Source: Panonychus citri
Taxonomy: Eukaryota; Arthropoda; Arachnida; Trombidiformes; Tetranychidae
Reading direction: 5' to 3'
Length of the DNA: 64,000 bases
Assembly: GCF_014898815.1 (NCBI RefSeq)
Contig: NW_026515516.1
Span: 930,001-994,000 of the forward strand
Below, piece by piece: positions 1 to 13,300 of the stretch. A model generated the notes under the pieces. That model saw only the letters and a program-made list of their open reading frames with translations. It searched no databases and was not told where the DNA came from. A program made the position numbers and the translations under genes. Position 1 is the stretch's first letter. The number at the start of each line of letters is the position of its first letter.

Positions 1-1786
1 TTTGAAACTTTTTCGCGATGATTAAAATTAATTACGGAAAGTAATCATTTCCTTCACACAATTTACATATTATCATGGGTGTGGTTATGATGATTAACCC
101 TCCGGGCAAATAAGATGAAAATTAATCCAGAAATTAAGATTTTTTTTTGTAACAATCAACACAATCCAATCAGTGAAAGTTTAATCATGATTTATTAATA
201 GCTGTAACTTTGTGAATATTTATTCATTCAAATTGATTGAATCAATTTGCGAATTGATTTACAACAACAATTTAAGCTGATTCTGTGATGATTAAGGATG
301 ATGATGATGATGGATGACAAATGATTTAGTCTAATCATCTTGTTTCCCTTATTTGAAAGCAACTCCCTGTAATTAACATGATGATGATTAATTAATTGTT
401 GAATATCATGATTAGATATCAGAATCATGATCAACTGTAATCACTTTTAATCAAATCTTTTTGTTTATTATTATATTTTGATTGTGATTATTATTAGTTG
501 ATTGTTATTCTCATCATCATTTAATCATCAATTAATAATTTAAACTAAATTGTGGTCCATAAATTGTTAGTTTTTGTTTTACTTTCAGCAATTAATTAAC
601 AGTTTATGTTAATTGTTGCTTTTTTAATTCATTCACTATTTAATTTCCTGATGATGATTACGATTAAGCTTGTTAACCATTTGATGATTAAACTTTTTTT
701 TGCTTGATTTAGTTTAATTGTTTTGATTCATTTTCTTACTCTGGTGTTGATTTGAATTAATTGTTTACTATTAATATATAATTTCAATTTCAGTTAACAA
801 ACATAATTAACAACACTAATTAACAACGGAAGTGTAATTAAACTTTTGAATATTAATTTTAAACAATTTAGCTGGAAGGTTAATTAATGTGTACGTTACT
901 TAATCACTTTATTGATGATTAAGAGACACAATTAATTAATTTTTAACTAATCATGGGAAAAGTAAGAGAATCAAATTTGTTTTCCTTCAATCATGTTCAA
1001 TTAATTGTTTACAATTAGTTAATTAATTGATGTTTTTACTTCTTAATTTCTTTCTTCTTCCTGGTGAAAAAACAAATTCGTACATTGATTTAGCTAAATT
1101 GCTACAATCAACGACAACAATTAAAAGAATCACAGTTAATTTGGTTTACTTAGTGTAACCAAAAATATAATCAATATTTAACCATTAATGTTAATGATCA
1201 TAATGATTAACTCTACAATCAAAATTAAAACTAATGGTAATTGTTAATTGTTGGTACAAATGATTATGGGAAACAAATTACAAATCATTTACAATTTAAA
1301 TCATCATTTCCTAAGCCTTAAGGGACCAAAGGGGATTGTGATTATGATCACAATTAACATTAAATTGTAATCAAATGTTAATATTGTTTAAATAAATTAA
1401 CCCTTTAAATGTTAATCAAATTAACTGGAGAAAAAAAAATTAATCAACTTTGATTGTTGTTCAAATAATCTAATCATCTCTCTGTTTATGTATTAATATA
1501 TGAATGATATTTGTTGCAATTTGATTGATTGACTTAATTGTCATTAGATTATTATTCCCAACAATTAATTCACCCTTGATACTAATCAAATATACTAATA
1601 GATTTATATTTAATTGTCTATTGATCAACAATTAAGGTTTACTCAGCTTTTTTAATTACATTGAGAGATATGATTGTTAACAAAATTAATATTTAATTTA
1701 GTTTAAAAATCAATCCTCAAGTTATAACAACAAAATAACATCAAGTTGATTGTCAAAGTGATTAAGTTAATTGTTGCTTGTTCTTA
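1..1786. other. AT-rich upstream spacer of the ABC transporter gene
   Basis: No credible coding region is seen here. The sequence is very AT-rich and dominated by short words such as CAATTAA and TGATTGTT, with a small GAT run near 297-313. It probably holds the promoter and 5' untranslated region of the downstream transporter. A non-coding first exon cannot be excluded, since several TTTCAG acceptor-like strings occur (for example near 585 and 790). Confidence 0.5.
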
Positions 1787-3955
1787 ATGATGGAAGATGA
1801 TTTGAATAATAATAATGTGAATACCAATGGTCATCCTAGTCAACAACAAGATGACCTTTACCACTTTGATGATAAAATTTGGCAAGAAGGATTAATAGCC
1901 CGTAACCTTTGCTATGCAATTAAAAACGTTGACATTTTAAACAACGTTGACCTTAACCTGGCCCGAGGGCAAATATATGGTCTATTGGGTCCAAGCGGGT
2001 GTGGTAAGACAACCCTTTTAAGGTGTTTCATTGGATCAATAATACCCCAGGTGGGTGACCTATTCATTTTTGGACATCGACCTTACGACTTTGAACTTGG
2101 TATACCAGGTCCTCGATTGGGTTACATGCCCCAGGAAATTGCCCTTCACGGTAACCTAACCACTTACGAAAATGCCATTTACTTTGGTCTGATAACCCAA
2201 ATGTCCAGAGGTCAACTAACCTCTCGAATTGATTATCTTCTTGACCTTCTCAACTTGACACCCTTTAGAAACTATTATGTCCGTCAACTTTCCGGTGGTC
2301 AAGCTCGCAGAGTTTCCCTATTGGTCACCCTTATCCACGAGCCACCATTGATTATACTTGATGAACCAACGGTCGGTGTTGACCCTTTACTACGGGAAAC
2401 CTGTTGGTCATATTTGGTCAATTTAGCGGAAACCAAAGGCTGTACCATAATCGTTTCAACTCATTACATTGAAGAGGCTCGTCGTGCCCATCGTATTGGT
2501 TTCATGAGGAAAGGTCGGATTATCGTTGAAGATGAACCCAATCAATTAATGTCCAGTCACAAAGCGACCTCACTGGAAACGGTTTTCCTTAACCTTTGCT
2601 CAGTTAAACGGAAAAGCACAATGGTCAATCCTAGAGACTTAAAACTATTCCAACAACGTATGGCTCGAGAGGGTAAAAATATCACATTAGGTCACAATCC
2701 GTATAAAACTTGTTTCCCGTGTCTTCTTCCTGGTCCGAGAAGCTTAAAAACTGACCAATCGAAAGCATCTTCATTATCATCGCTGTTGAAAATTTGGTTT
2801 ACCCTTTGGTTAGGATTAACTCGTAACAATATACGAAATGAGTTTCGTGATCCATTAGTTTTATGCTGCCAATATCTTGTTTCCATCTGGATGATCCTTT
2901 TATTTTACTTTGGTATCGGTAATCCTCCGTCGGGAATTAGAATGGCCTTTGTTAACGAGGATTCCTCATTCTTTAGCCTTAGTGGCTCGTTCATCGATTC
3001 ACTGGACAGCCAAATGTTCATAAAGCAACCATATCAATCTTTCAATGAAGCGATAACCGATGCCAGGTCAACCCCGTTCTGGGGTGTCCTTTGGGTACCA
3101 TCAAATTTCACTGAGACCCTTTTACTTGATAAAACAATGGCCGATGTTTCAATTGAATCAATTCAATCAGGTCAAATGAAAATCTCCGTTGATATGGCCA
3201 ATAAATTGGTTTCCGCGATGTGCCTTCGTAGTTTAGTCAATGGTTTCATCTCTTTCATTGGTGATACCATGAAATCTTTTGGTCTAGATGAAAGGTTAAC
3301 ATCATCACCGATCGTTATTGATCAGGTCATTTACGGGAAAAATGTCTCTAGAGATTATAATGATTTCCGCCGGACAATGTTCCCCGGGTTCGTTATCAAT
3401 GTTACCCTAACATTGTCCATGGCTGTCAGTTCAATTGGACTGATTCAATTAAGGAAAAGTAATACATTTGAACGGCTACTCGTCTCTGGACTGACCAAAG
3501 AGACCATTTTACTTGTCCATTGTGCGACTCGAATTTTTTTAACAATCCCTTTTGTCGCTGTTGTCACTTGTCTACAATTCTGGTTAATTGGTGTCGATTA
3601 TCCCGAATCACTTGGAATCGCATTCTTAGTTTATACTTTACAAATTATCCTTGGTATTGTGGCCGGTATTGTGCTTTCCGGTTTATCGAAGGAAGTTGTC
3701 GCCTCTCTTTACGCTGTTTCCGGTTTCTTTATCGTCTTCCTTGTTTCAACGGGCTCTATTTGGCCTATTGAGGCCATTTCACCTTCATTTAGATGGATTT
3801 GCTTTTGTTTACCTGGAACAGGATCAGTTGAAGCTTATCGAAGTTCAATCTATCGAGGGTGGGGTTTAGGTCATCCAAAAATTTGGCCTGGAATTTGTAT
3901 CGACACACTTTGGCTTATCGGGACACTTATAATCGGCCTTAAAGTATTCAAATGA
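1787..3955 (+). CDS. ABCH-type half-size ABC transporter, single exon
   Basis: This encodes a 722-residue membrane ATPase with the order nucleotide-binding domain then membrane domain. The first in-frame ATG is at 1787, immediately followed by a second ATG. Walker A (GPSGCGKTT, about residues 68-76), the signature LSGGQ (168-172), Walker B (LIILDEP, 188-194) and the H-loop histidine in STHYIEEA (226) are all intact, so ATP hydrolysis is expected. A hydrophobic segment near residue 355 (SIWMILLFYFGIG) is followed by a soluble loop and several helices in the last 190 residues, typical of ABC-2 type permeases. This layout and the NBD wording fit arthropod ABCH proteins, whose substrates are mostly unknown; lipid or xenobiotic export is possible but unproven. 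The absence of introns contrasts with every other gene here. ABCG is the main alternative, but the THYIEEA wording favours ABCH. Confidence 0.9.
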   Translation: MMEDDLNNNNVNTNGHPSQQQDDLYHFDDKIWQEGLIARNLCYAIKNVDILNNVDLNLARGQIYGLLGPSGCGKTTLLRCFIGSIIPQVGDLFIFGHRPYDFELGIPGPRLGYMPQEIALHGNLTTYENAIYFGLITQMSRGQLTSRIDYLLDLLNLTPFRNYYVRQLSGGQARRVSLLVTLIHEPPLIILDEPTVGVDPLLRETCWSYLVNLAETKGCTIIVSTHYIEEARRAHRIGFMRKGRIIVEDEPNQLMSSHKATSLETVFLNLCSVKRKSTMVNPRDLKLFQQRMAREGKNITLGHNPYKTCFPCLLPGPRSLKTDQSKASSLSSLLKIWFTLWLGLTRNNIRNEFRDPLVLCCQYLVSIWMILLFYFGIGNPPSGIRMAFVNEDSSFFSLSGSFIDSLDSQMFIKQPYQSFNEAITDARSTPFWGVLWVPSNFTETLLLDKTMADVSIESIQSGQMKISVDMANKLVSAMCLRSLVNGFISFIGDTMKSFGLDERLTSSPIVIDQVIYGKNVSRDYNDFRRTMFPGFVINVTLTLSMAVSSIGLIQLRKSNTFERLLVSGLTKETILLVHCATRIFLTIPFVAVVTCLQFWLIGVDYPESLGIAFLVYTLQIILGIVAGIVLSGLSKEVVASLYAVSGFFIVFLVSTGSIWPIEAISPSFRWICFCLPGTGSVEAYRSSIYRGWGLGHPKIWPGICIDTLWLIGTLIIGLKVFK

Positions 3956-5752
3956 CAACAATCAGCTAATTAAATCACAATGACAATCAGTAAAGTACAA
4001 AGAATCACAATCAATCAAGATTGCAACTGTAATTGAGAGTGAGAGTAACAAATGATAATATTTCAATTTAGAATCCAAATTTACAAAAGATTATAATGAT
4101 TAAGGATTCTATTGGTTGTGTTTAATTGTCACAATAGATACAAACAATTAATTCAATCAGGTTCATCTTTACATGATGACCTTTGTCCAGTTAAACTTTG
4201 AGAGACGGAAAAGTTTGACCTTTACCTTTTATTGTTTATGATGATTATGGTTTTGGAATTTTTTTTTTCTCTTTCTGTTTCGTATTGATCAAGATTGTGA
4301 TTAGATGATTATGATTTAAGCTTATGAGATTATCTTGATTAGACAGGATATTTATATGAGAGGTTAATCCTTACGGATTTAAAAGATAACCATGAAGATG
4401 AGAGATGAGAGATGATGACAAGATAGTCATTTAGTGTGAACTATTCATCTTATCATATCTTCACCATTGAAATCCTCTTCTTCTTCTTGTCTCCATCATT
4501 CTGGTGATTGTCATCTTCTCTCATCTTCATCATCATCATCAACATGCTTATCTTAACCTTTCAATTGATTATCTTTTTGGAAAATCTTAATCTGATTTTC
4601 ATGTCATTCAATTTTTAAAGGAAAAAGGAACCGTGAGATTGTAATTCGTTAATTATCATCACAGGTGAACAAACAATTAAATTTTCACAACTTTTTCATC
4701 TTCGCTTCAATTAAATGAAGAAAAAAATTTCCACTAAAAGTAAACCAAATCTTCATTTAATCCAAATTACGATTAATAAGTTTTTCCTCGATTTTATTAA
4801 CTTCGGATTAAGAGTAATTGTTCTTTCCGATAGATGTCACTACTTTTTCGAAAAAAGTTTTTTTAATTATCCGATAGATGGAACTAGTGAACAGAAAATT
4901 TAGTTGAGAATTTGAATTGAGAGAGAAAACTTTTTCTTCTTTTTTTAGTTTTTTTTTGTTTCAAAAAAGTTCAATCGAATTTAATTTACAACCAACATCA
5001 ATCATGAGTGAGGAGATCGATTGAAATTATATAATTTGTTTTTCTCCCAAACGGAGAAGCGAAAAAAAAAATGAAAACGAAATTAACCAATTTAATTAAT
5101 CGGTTAAAAGTAAACGTTAGAAACAATTGTTGATTCAACAAGTTTTAAAATAAACATTTAAATGATATTAAAAGTAAACAATTCTAATGTATAAATGAAT
5201 TGATGTTCCTACTGCAATTTAGTTGATTAGATTGACAATTAAGCAAGAAAAAAATAGAGAGAGTAACATAATTTTCCCACACAATTGGAAATGATTAAGG
5301 ATTTGATTAAAGAGAGGTGTGGGTGGGATAAAGGTAATGATTACAATTAAAAGATGAGAGAGAAATGATTAACCAACACGAATGATTAAATTGCTCAGCG
5401 ATTGAGTCAATCACAATCTCTCTCTCTCTCTCTAATCTTGAGCTTTACCTCAAAAACTGACCAGTTAAACTGAACATATGTAAATGACCATAACAAAAGA
5501 AAGTATCAAATGAAAGGGTTTGGTTGATGATAATTTGCCAGCAAAAAAAAACAACCAATTTGTCCTAAAGGGAATCTACTGGGTGACCTTTAAATCCCAT
5601 TGGATGAGGGACAAGAGATACCTTTTTGTGCAAAGGGGGTGATCATTTTGTCCACCGTAATAAGAACTGGACAAATGACCTTCTCAGGTAGAAAAAGAAT
5701 GCAAAAGTATTTTTTATCTCTATTGATTCTCGATAGAGGAAATGATGAAGAT

Positions 5753-5794
<42 letters not shown>

Positions 5795-6055
5795 AAAAAC
5801 GAGAAGAAGATGATGAAGAAGAAAACAAAAAAATCCGGTTGGAATTAGAAGGTCATTCCGGTCACTAAGTAACTTGCTTAGCTGAAAATTTACCTGTAAA
5901 ACTAGCAATCATGAAGATGATGATGATCATCATCATCTTAATGCTCGTACCTTTGCAAAAAAATGAGGATGGTGTTTGTGCTCCCATAGCCTAGGGCAAA
6001 AAATTAGACTTTGGCTTCTTACATATATAAGTTATTTATCAAGGTAAAGATGATT

Positions 6056-6087
<32 letters not shown>

Positions 6088-9000
6088 GGAGAGAGAGTAT
6101 CTTTTGAACGAACTTCAAACCTAAGTAAATTGCAAAGAAAACCCTCCCACCCCACCCCCAGTGATACCTTATTATTTTGGTTTCTTTACCTGGTTCTTAC
6201 CTTTCCAATAGATGCTTAGGTTAAAAGGTAAAGATCACCTTGGAAGAAAAAATTATCTTTTCTTTTTTTCTTCTTTACCTTTTTCTCATCTCTCTCTCTC
6301 TCTCTCGAAAAACTTTTTCTTTTTCTCGTCCAATGTTTACAATTTCACCTTCTAAACCTTTACTTTCTTATCTTCATCCCCATCATCATCCTCATCATCA
6401 TCTCTGGGATACAATTACCTTTCAAAAATCTTGGGTTACACTTTTTTCTTACCTTTTTCTTGCAACTCACCTTTCAAATTTGAATACCTGGTAACCTTAT
6501 TTTGTCAAGAGTGAAAACAAAAATCTCCAAGGTTTTGATATTATGTTGACAAGAATTTGCAAATTTAAATTGCAAATGTAAAAAAAATTGATTTGCAATC
6601 AAATTGCAATGCATTTATCACTCTCATAATTGTTGATTGTAACTATTAAGATTCTTGTGTCATCAATAATTGTTTAATTATTAAATACCTATTGTCTTTT
6701 TGTTGCAATTAACTTTTTCATTTGTATCATAAATTAATGTTTGAAAAAGTTTCTCTTTCAAATCAATTTTAATTGTAACCGGTTTGACTTGTTTATTGAA
6801 TCAAATTAATAATAAATTGTTGTTGTTTAACAAAATTAACCATTGAAAGTTTGGATAATTGTTGAACAACAACAACAACAACAATTAACTGATCACTTTT
6901 CGTACAACAAACAAAAAAAAGTCATATTAATATAAATTGTGAAAGTATTAAGAGGTAACAATAATATTTTCAGTGAAAATTAAAGTAACAACAATTAAGA
7001 TTATCGCTGGTGAATTAATTAGTAATTGATTAGTATAAACAATTAGCAAGAGAAACAACAAATTTTCAAGTTAATTTAAGGTCAATTTCGTGATGTTAAA
7101 TTGTTGCTTCTTCAAATAATCAAACAATTTAATCATTGAAGAAACTTGTAAGTTAATAGTTAACATGATAGTCCAGGATTATAATACTAAATTAATGTTA
7201 ATTATCCCGCTCAAGATGATCCTCTTTACACACAATTAGTTAATTGTTTATTAATACACTTTAATCACTATTATACTTTCAAATAATAAGTAACAACAAT
7301 TTATTATCATCATAATCAACTTTGATTGTTGCTGTTTTTGGTTCTTAATATGTTGAAATAACCTTTTTTTTCAATCATTTCACTTTCACTCTAATCAACA
7401 ACAATTAACATGTAAATCCTTTTGAATTTACAAACATTTAAAATGATAAACAACAATTAAATATTTATTATTAGTGTTTAACTAACTAAATAATGTTGAT
7501 AATTAGCTAATCTTTATCATAATAAGTAAACTAATAATGTTTGTTAACTGTTAATATCGTTGATTGTGTTTACTTGTTTTCAAGTTTTCTGTTGGCAACT
7601 CCAAAGACTCAGGGAACAGGATTAGAAACATACAACAACAATTAAGATGAGAAGTGAATGATTAACCTAATCAGTTGATTGTTTATTATGATTATCTATC
7701 AATACTATTATTTGATTTACTCAGTTTGATTGTTTGTTGCCAAGAAAACAGAAAATATTCATCATGCTAATGATTTAAGAGTTAATTATGATTCTTATAC
7801 TCGATGATTACGAATTGATTGGGACACGATTTTTAATATTAATAATTAACGATTAAATTGTAATCAATTGTAGATTATAATCTACATGGAAAACCAGAAA
7901 ACCTTTGGTCAGTTGAAATTGTAAATTCGTGATCACAATCAGTGTTAATATTAAATCATTGAGATTATGTATCCTGGTTATGATTGAAATACTAGATGAT
8001 AAGACATATTTAGATGGTCATTAAGATTATGATGACCATGATAATGATGATGAAGATGAAGATGAAGATGATTTTCTTGATTACCAGAGAAATGGAATAA
8101 TAATAATAATAATTAGTAAATTGCCAAAGGCAATCAAATTCACTTGATAACTTGGTAACTGTTGAAAGGGTTCAATTGACAATTTAAGATATTAATTAAT
8201 ATTCATGAAAAGTTAAAACTAATTGCGTTCAATTTAAATACAATGTAGGTAAACGATATCACCAATGGTCATCTCATTGCGCTTCCTTATTTTATGACTT
8301 GCAAAAGGTTAACACAGTTTAACCATAACCACAATTAACTAATTGTTATTGACAAAAAATCAGGGTATCAGCCATTAATATTAATAATATCATAATAATA
8401 TATTATTGAAATGAAAATACCTTAACCTTTAATTTTTTATTACTATTAACTTGAACCATTAGCCCAACTCCATGGGTCAGTTTTGTAAGAAATACTCAGT
8501 AAGAGGTATAATAATATGTACATAGTACTGACCATTGTCCACCACCAGTAGCTGAAAGGTGATATATTTGACAGTAGCTTTTTATTTCAACTTCTTTTGT
8601 TAAAATAATACTTTGACCACTCTCACACTGGTCAAGCTACTGACCTGGTTTGCTATTTTTATGGTCAATATCTTAAAGATACTGGACACTCACTTTTTTT
8701 TGACCAATTTCTTTACCTTTTCCAAACCAAATATTAGTAAACTAATATGCTTTGAAATTGATAATCAATGAGATATTATCAGTTAGATATACATACATAC
8801 ACACACAAAGAAAGTGTTTGCAAGAAAAGTATATATAAGATGAAGATAAGCTAAAAACTGATGCTGATGAGATGATAATGAAGATGAAAGTAGCTGATGA
8901 AGATGATGATAAGATGATGGCTTTTTTTGTGTGTGTATGTTGATGATATATAATCTTGAGCTTCTGATGATATTATATCATATACATAATACACATTAAG

Positions 9001-9700
9001 TCAGGTCAATAGCCTCTTTCTTATTGCAATCAACAACAACGAAAACAAAATCTAAAGGTTTACTGAGTTTGTCCCTTTAAGAATTAAGGTTGATCAGTTT
9101 TCAAACATTTCAATTATAAAAAACACTTTGATTGTTGTGAATTAACAACAATCAAAGAAATGAGTAACTCTTGATATGCCGATCATCATATTCACACTCA
9201 TCATAATAGAATCACAATCGACTAACAAAATATAATAACAATCAATTTGTAGTTGTATAAATTTTGTATTCATCATCATTATCGTTATATTATCAATCTT
9301 AAACGCGTGTATTTCAAATTAGTTAATCATCTTCATCTTAATTACAATTATTAATCTTTTCGCACTTTTTATTGTTTATATTATTTCATTTGTTGCACTT
9401 TTCCAATAATTGTTATCAATATAATGATGATGAGGATGAGGATGAGAATGATCATCTTATCCTTAATCCTTATCATAGGGATTATGTGTGTGTGTGTTTA
9501 GATTTATTTATAAATGGTAACGATTTATAAATTGTTATGTGATTAGATTGATACTCATTTATTATTATGATTATCGCGTTGTTGTTATTTTCAAAACCAT
9601 TGATATTAATCATTAATCACTAAGCGAAAATGTTTATGATAGGAAAATTAAACCACAGCCTTAATTATGATTCTTGTGTGTTGATATTGATAATGATGAT
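3956..9700. other. Microsatellite-rich non-coding spacer, part 1
   Basis: I see no gene supported by domains, splice structure or codon pattern. The stretch contains (TC)n at 5417-5433, (GA)n at 5759-5793, (GAT)n at 6048-6086, and many TTTACCT/AGGTAAA words. A 26-bp perfect palindrome built from GAT/ATC sits at 5914-5939, and a 13-bp inverted repeat at 9126-9157. Short open frames here, such as 4715-4903 and 5600-5848, are low complexity and lack family features. Confidence 0.5.
5759..5793. repeat. (GA)n microsatellite
   Basis: About 17 GA units without interruption are read directly from the sequence. Open frames crossing this tract on either strand are artefacts of the repeat. Confidence 0.95.
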
Positions 9701-9725
9701 GAGGTGACCGCACCCTTTACATATC

Positions 9726-9726
<1 letters not shown>

Positions 9727-9766
<40 letters not shown>
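9727..9766. repeat. (TC)n microsatellite
   Basis: About 20 uninterrupted TC units. It is one of three long TC tracts within about 630 bp; the others are at 9925-9959 and 10330-10358. Confidence 0.95.
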
Positions 9767-9770
<4 letters not shown>

Positions 9771-9922
9771 ACACTTATAAGATGATGATCATCATCAATA
9801 AAATCATCTCTTGATGTGTTTGTTTATTTTCACTGACCTTTTTTCTTGGTCAATCTAATAATTCATTGAAAATGAATTGAGTCTTGACTCTTGTTGGCAC
9901 GTTCATCATCCCTTAGTCTTCA

Positions 9923-9924
<2 letters not shown>

Positions 9925-9959
<35 letters not shown>
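9925..9959. repeat. (TC)n microsatellite
   Basis: About 17 TC units, on the same strand as the tract at 9727-9766. Confidence 0.95.
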
Positions 9960-9961
<2 letters not shown>

Positions 9962-10325
9962 GGCTCTAATTATCAACTTACCGCTTTCTTTTCTTCCTCA
10001 TCATCTTCACCTTGTTTTTCCCTCCATGATGATGATTATCATCTCTATGATTTATCAAGTTCACCTTGAGAGACCTTCGAACTTTGCCCTGAAGCATATA
10101 ACCTGTCTTCTTGTATCTTTTGCTCTAGTTTGATGTAAATAATGATTATAAGATGAGGATGAAGATGAGGTTCTCTCTCTCTCTCTCTATCACTCATATT
10201 TAATAGACATAAATAATATCTATATATACAGAAGTTAGATTTCCAGTAGCTAAATCCTCTGAAGATTATTATTCATTCTTGATGAAAGTTTATCAAGTTA
10301 ATCGACTTTGTTTCCTTCCTCATCT

Positions 10326-10329
<4 letters not shown>

Positions 10330-10358
<29 letters not shown>
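10330..10358. repeat. (TC)n microsatellite
   Basis: About 14 TC units; third member of this cluster of homopyrimidine tracts. Confidence 0.95.
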
Positions 10359-10362
<4 letters not shown>

Positions 10363-13300
10363 CTTGGGTCAAATGATGAAAACAAAACACTGAAAAAATA
10401 GATGCCAAAGATCAATTGACTTTAATGATGATAATCATCTTAGATTATCATCAACATGGAAGATAAATGATTTCTAATCTTCAATGTTTTTCCTTAAAAA
10501 ACTTTTTTTCTACCTGTTTAGTTTTCTTAATTACTTATTAGTTAATTGTCTCTTAATCACTCATCTACCTTTCACTTATAAAACACTTTACGATTTTCAA
10601 ATGGTTTTAGATTAATGGAAGACAATTAATTTGATTAACTCTGTTAATCTTCATCATCATAACTTTCATCTTCATCTTTTGTAATAACTTCCGCATTGAT
10701 GATAATGATGATGATTGTGATTAAGATGATAATCTGATTACATCTTATTTGTAAATATCAATAATGATAATTCATAAAAACTTTGTTTTTTTTCACAATG
10801 ATTATCATTCAAATTGTGATTCTGTTATTCAATCAGATTTGAAAAACGTATTTACAATCAATCATCAAGTACCAACAATCAATTAATCATCATTGAAATA
10901 AATGACAATAGATTGACAAACAAATCTTATCATCAACAACCATATTAATAATGTTTACTCACAAGATAATTTAATTGCAATTAACCTAATCAAGTTAATC
11001 TACTAATCATATTTTTGCAAGCAGAAAGCAATTAAAAAACCCAAATGATAAACAACCGGAAATTAGGTTAATCATTATAATAAACCAAAAAAAACCACAA
11101 TTAATTTTGATTACAATGGGGAAATGATCAACTAGAAAAGAGCTGAATGTGAATGATTGCTAATTGTTACTCGTTTATTCAATGATAACAATTAACTTTA
11201 CGATTCTGTGATCAAATTGCAATAGAGAAAAGATTTTTTTAATTGTTATTAACTAATTGTTAGCAATATCATAGATGTGTGATTAGTGAGAGAGAGAGAG
11301 AGAGAGATTTTCTTGAAACTTCCTTTCTCCATGATATTATTAACTCTCAAATTCTGGTTTCCGGGTCACCGGTTCAGCTGAAGTTTTTGCAAATTTGGTT
11401 ACAGACTTGATGCTCATATGGATGATGATGATGATGATGATGAGACTATGGATGATGATCCAACAAGATGAGTAGCAATTTGTTGAGATGATGATTATTT
11501 TTAGACAAAAAAATTAGGTACAGTTTACAAGTGTAACAGGAAGCAACTTGTTGATTTTGTGTTCAACTCATTGGGCTTCATCAAAACTACTTCCTGTTTT
11601 TATGTTACACTTACTTACTGTTTTCATCAATCTAACCATGTAAATATGTTGTTGATTGTTTATCCTGTTGATCAACTTATTAATTAGTTAAACAATCAAC
11701 ATGTTTCATATAAGATAATCTCTTGATAAATCCTCTTTTTTTTTCTTGCTCTGGGATTATAAGATTTTTGGATTGAGCAAAATTGCTGTTAACTTGTTTA
11801 TCTACTGGGAACCAAAGGAGGATGATAAGGATGATAAACAAACAGAAATTGAAGTCGAAGAAAAAAAATTAGGTCAAGTGATGAGGATAAAGAAAAAGAT
11901 GAGGAGAAAAAAAATTCTTTTCCAATATTCTCTTCATCATCTTCATCTTCTTCTTCTTGATGATGTGATGATAAGTATCATGATTGGTAATCATCTTCAT
12001 CTTCATCAGTTGCCTTCTGTATTTATCTTTAATTGTTGACTTTTAATTCACACTTAGTTGTTAATAATTAATTGTTTTCCATGTTGTTGTTTTGTCATAA
12101 CAATTTATTGATTGTTTGATTAGTTTAAATTGTACCTGAACGTGTTCAAGTTGTTCAATGTTTTCATTAATCATTTCGTTAATAATAACATAACAATTAA
12201 GTGTCAATTGTTGAAAACAATTACTATTATTACCAAATGATTTAACTTAAATTGTTGTAGATATTCAATAGATTCAGCTTAAATTGTTTCTCGACTAATT
12301 AATTGTTGAGATTGATTTAATTCTGTCCAGTTAACTTTAAGATAAAAACTTTTTCAATCATTTAATTGATAAAATATCAATAGGGTTAATTGAACAATTA
12401 ATATTTGAATGGTAACATGAAAATCAATTTATATATCAACAATTAACTACTCTTGTTGAATCCTAAATTAGTTAATGATGATCATCAACTGATTATTATT
12501 AACCTTAATTACTTTGATTTAATTGTTTCTGTTGACAGATTATCTGTATCACTATTAGATGATTTATTTTTAATCTAATTGTAACTCGACAATTAAACTT
12601 CCTTGTCTCTCTTTTTTTTTTAATTGTATATACACATAAATATATAGACAATTTATTTACATATAACAAAGATTTAAATTGTCAAACAATTAACCATTGA
12701 CAGAAAAATGAAACAATCAACTAATCAACAATTAGAGGGAAAAAAATTTACCGTTACAATGGTGACAAGTTTGTTGCCCTTTGCCAAACAACAAGAAATG
12801 AGAAAAAGATTAACCTTGATTGTTATTAATCAACGGACTGAAACACAATCAACAGTGATGACAATTAACAAAAAGTTAACAGTCAACAATCAAATATAAA
12901 TATATCACAATCAAGTGATTGCATTTGATTAAACTTTTGGATAAGTTAATTGTTAATTGTTGATCATTTTATTTTGATTTGTGAGGGGGAAAAAAGTTAA
13001 ATAAATTCACCATCAAAAATCAAGACCATTTGAAACTTTTGACAATTTAAACTGTAAACTATTGTAATAGCTTGTTAATTGTTAATCAACAATTTATTAC
13101 ACTTTTATAATCTTAATCTTAATCTAAGCTTCCTTATCCCTCTCACCATCATCATCATCATCATCATCATCATTTCCTCATCTGTTTATCTTGTAATGTG
13201 TGTGGTTGTGTCTCATTTCAAATCGCTTAATTTTATACAATTAAGTGATTGATAGTCATTGATTGTGCTAATCATAATATTACAATCAACCCATTGATTG

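Noticed and set aside
5590..5908. Overlapping open frames on both strands across a (GA)n tract
   Set aside because: All depend on the dinucleotide repeat staying open in every frame; there is no domain and no splice context.
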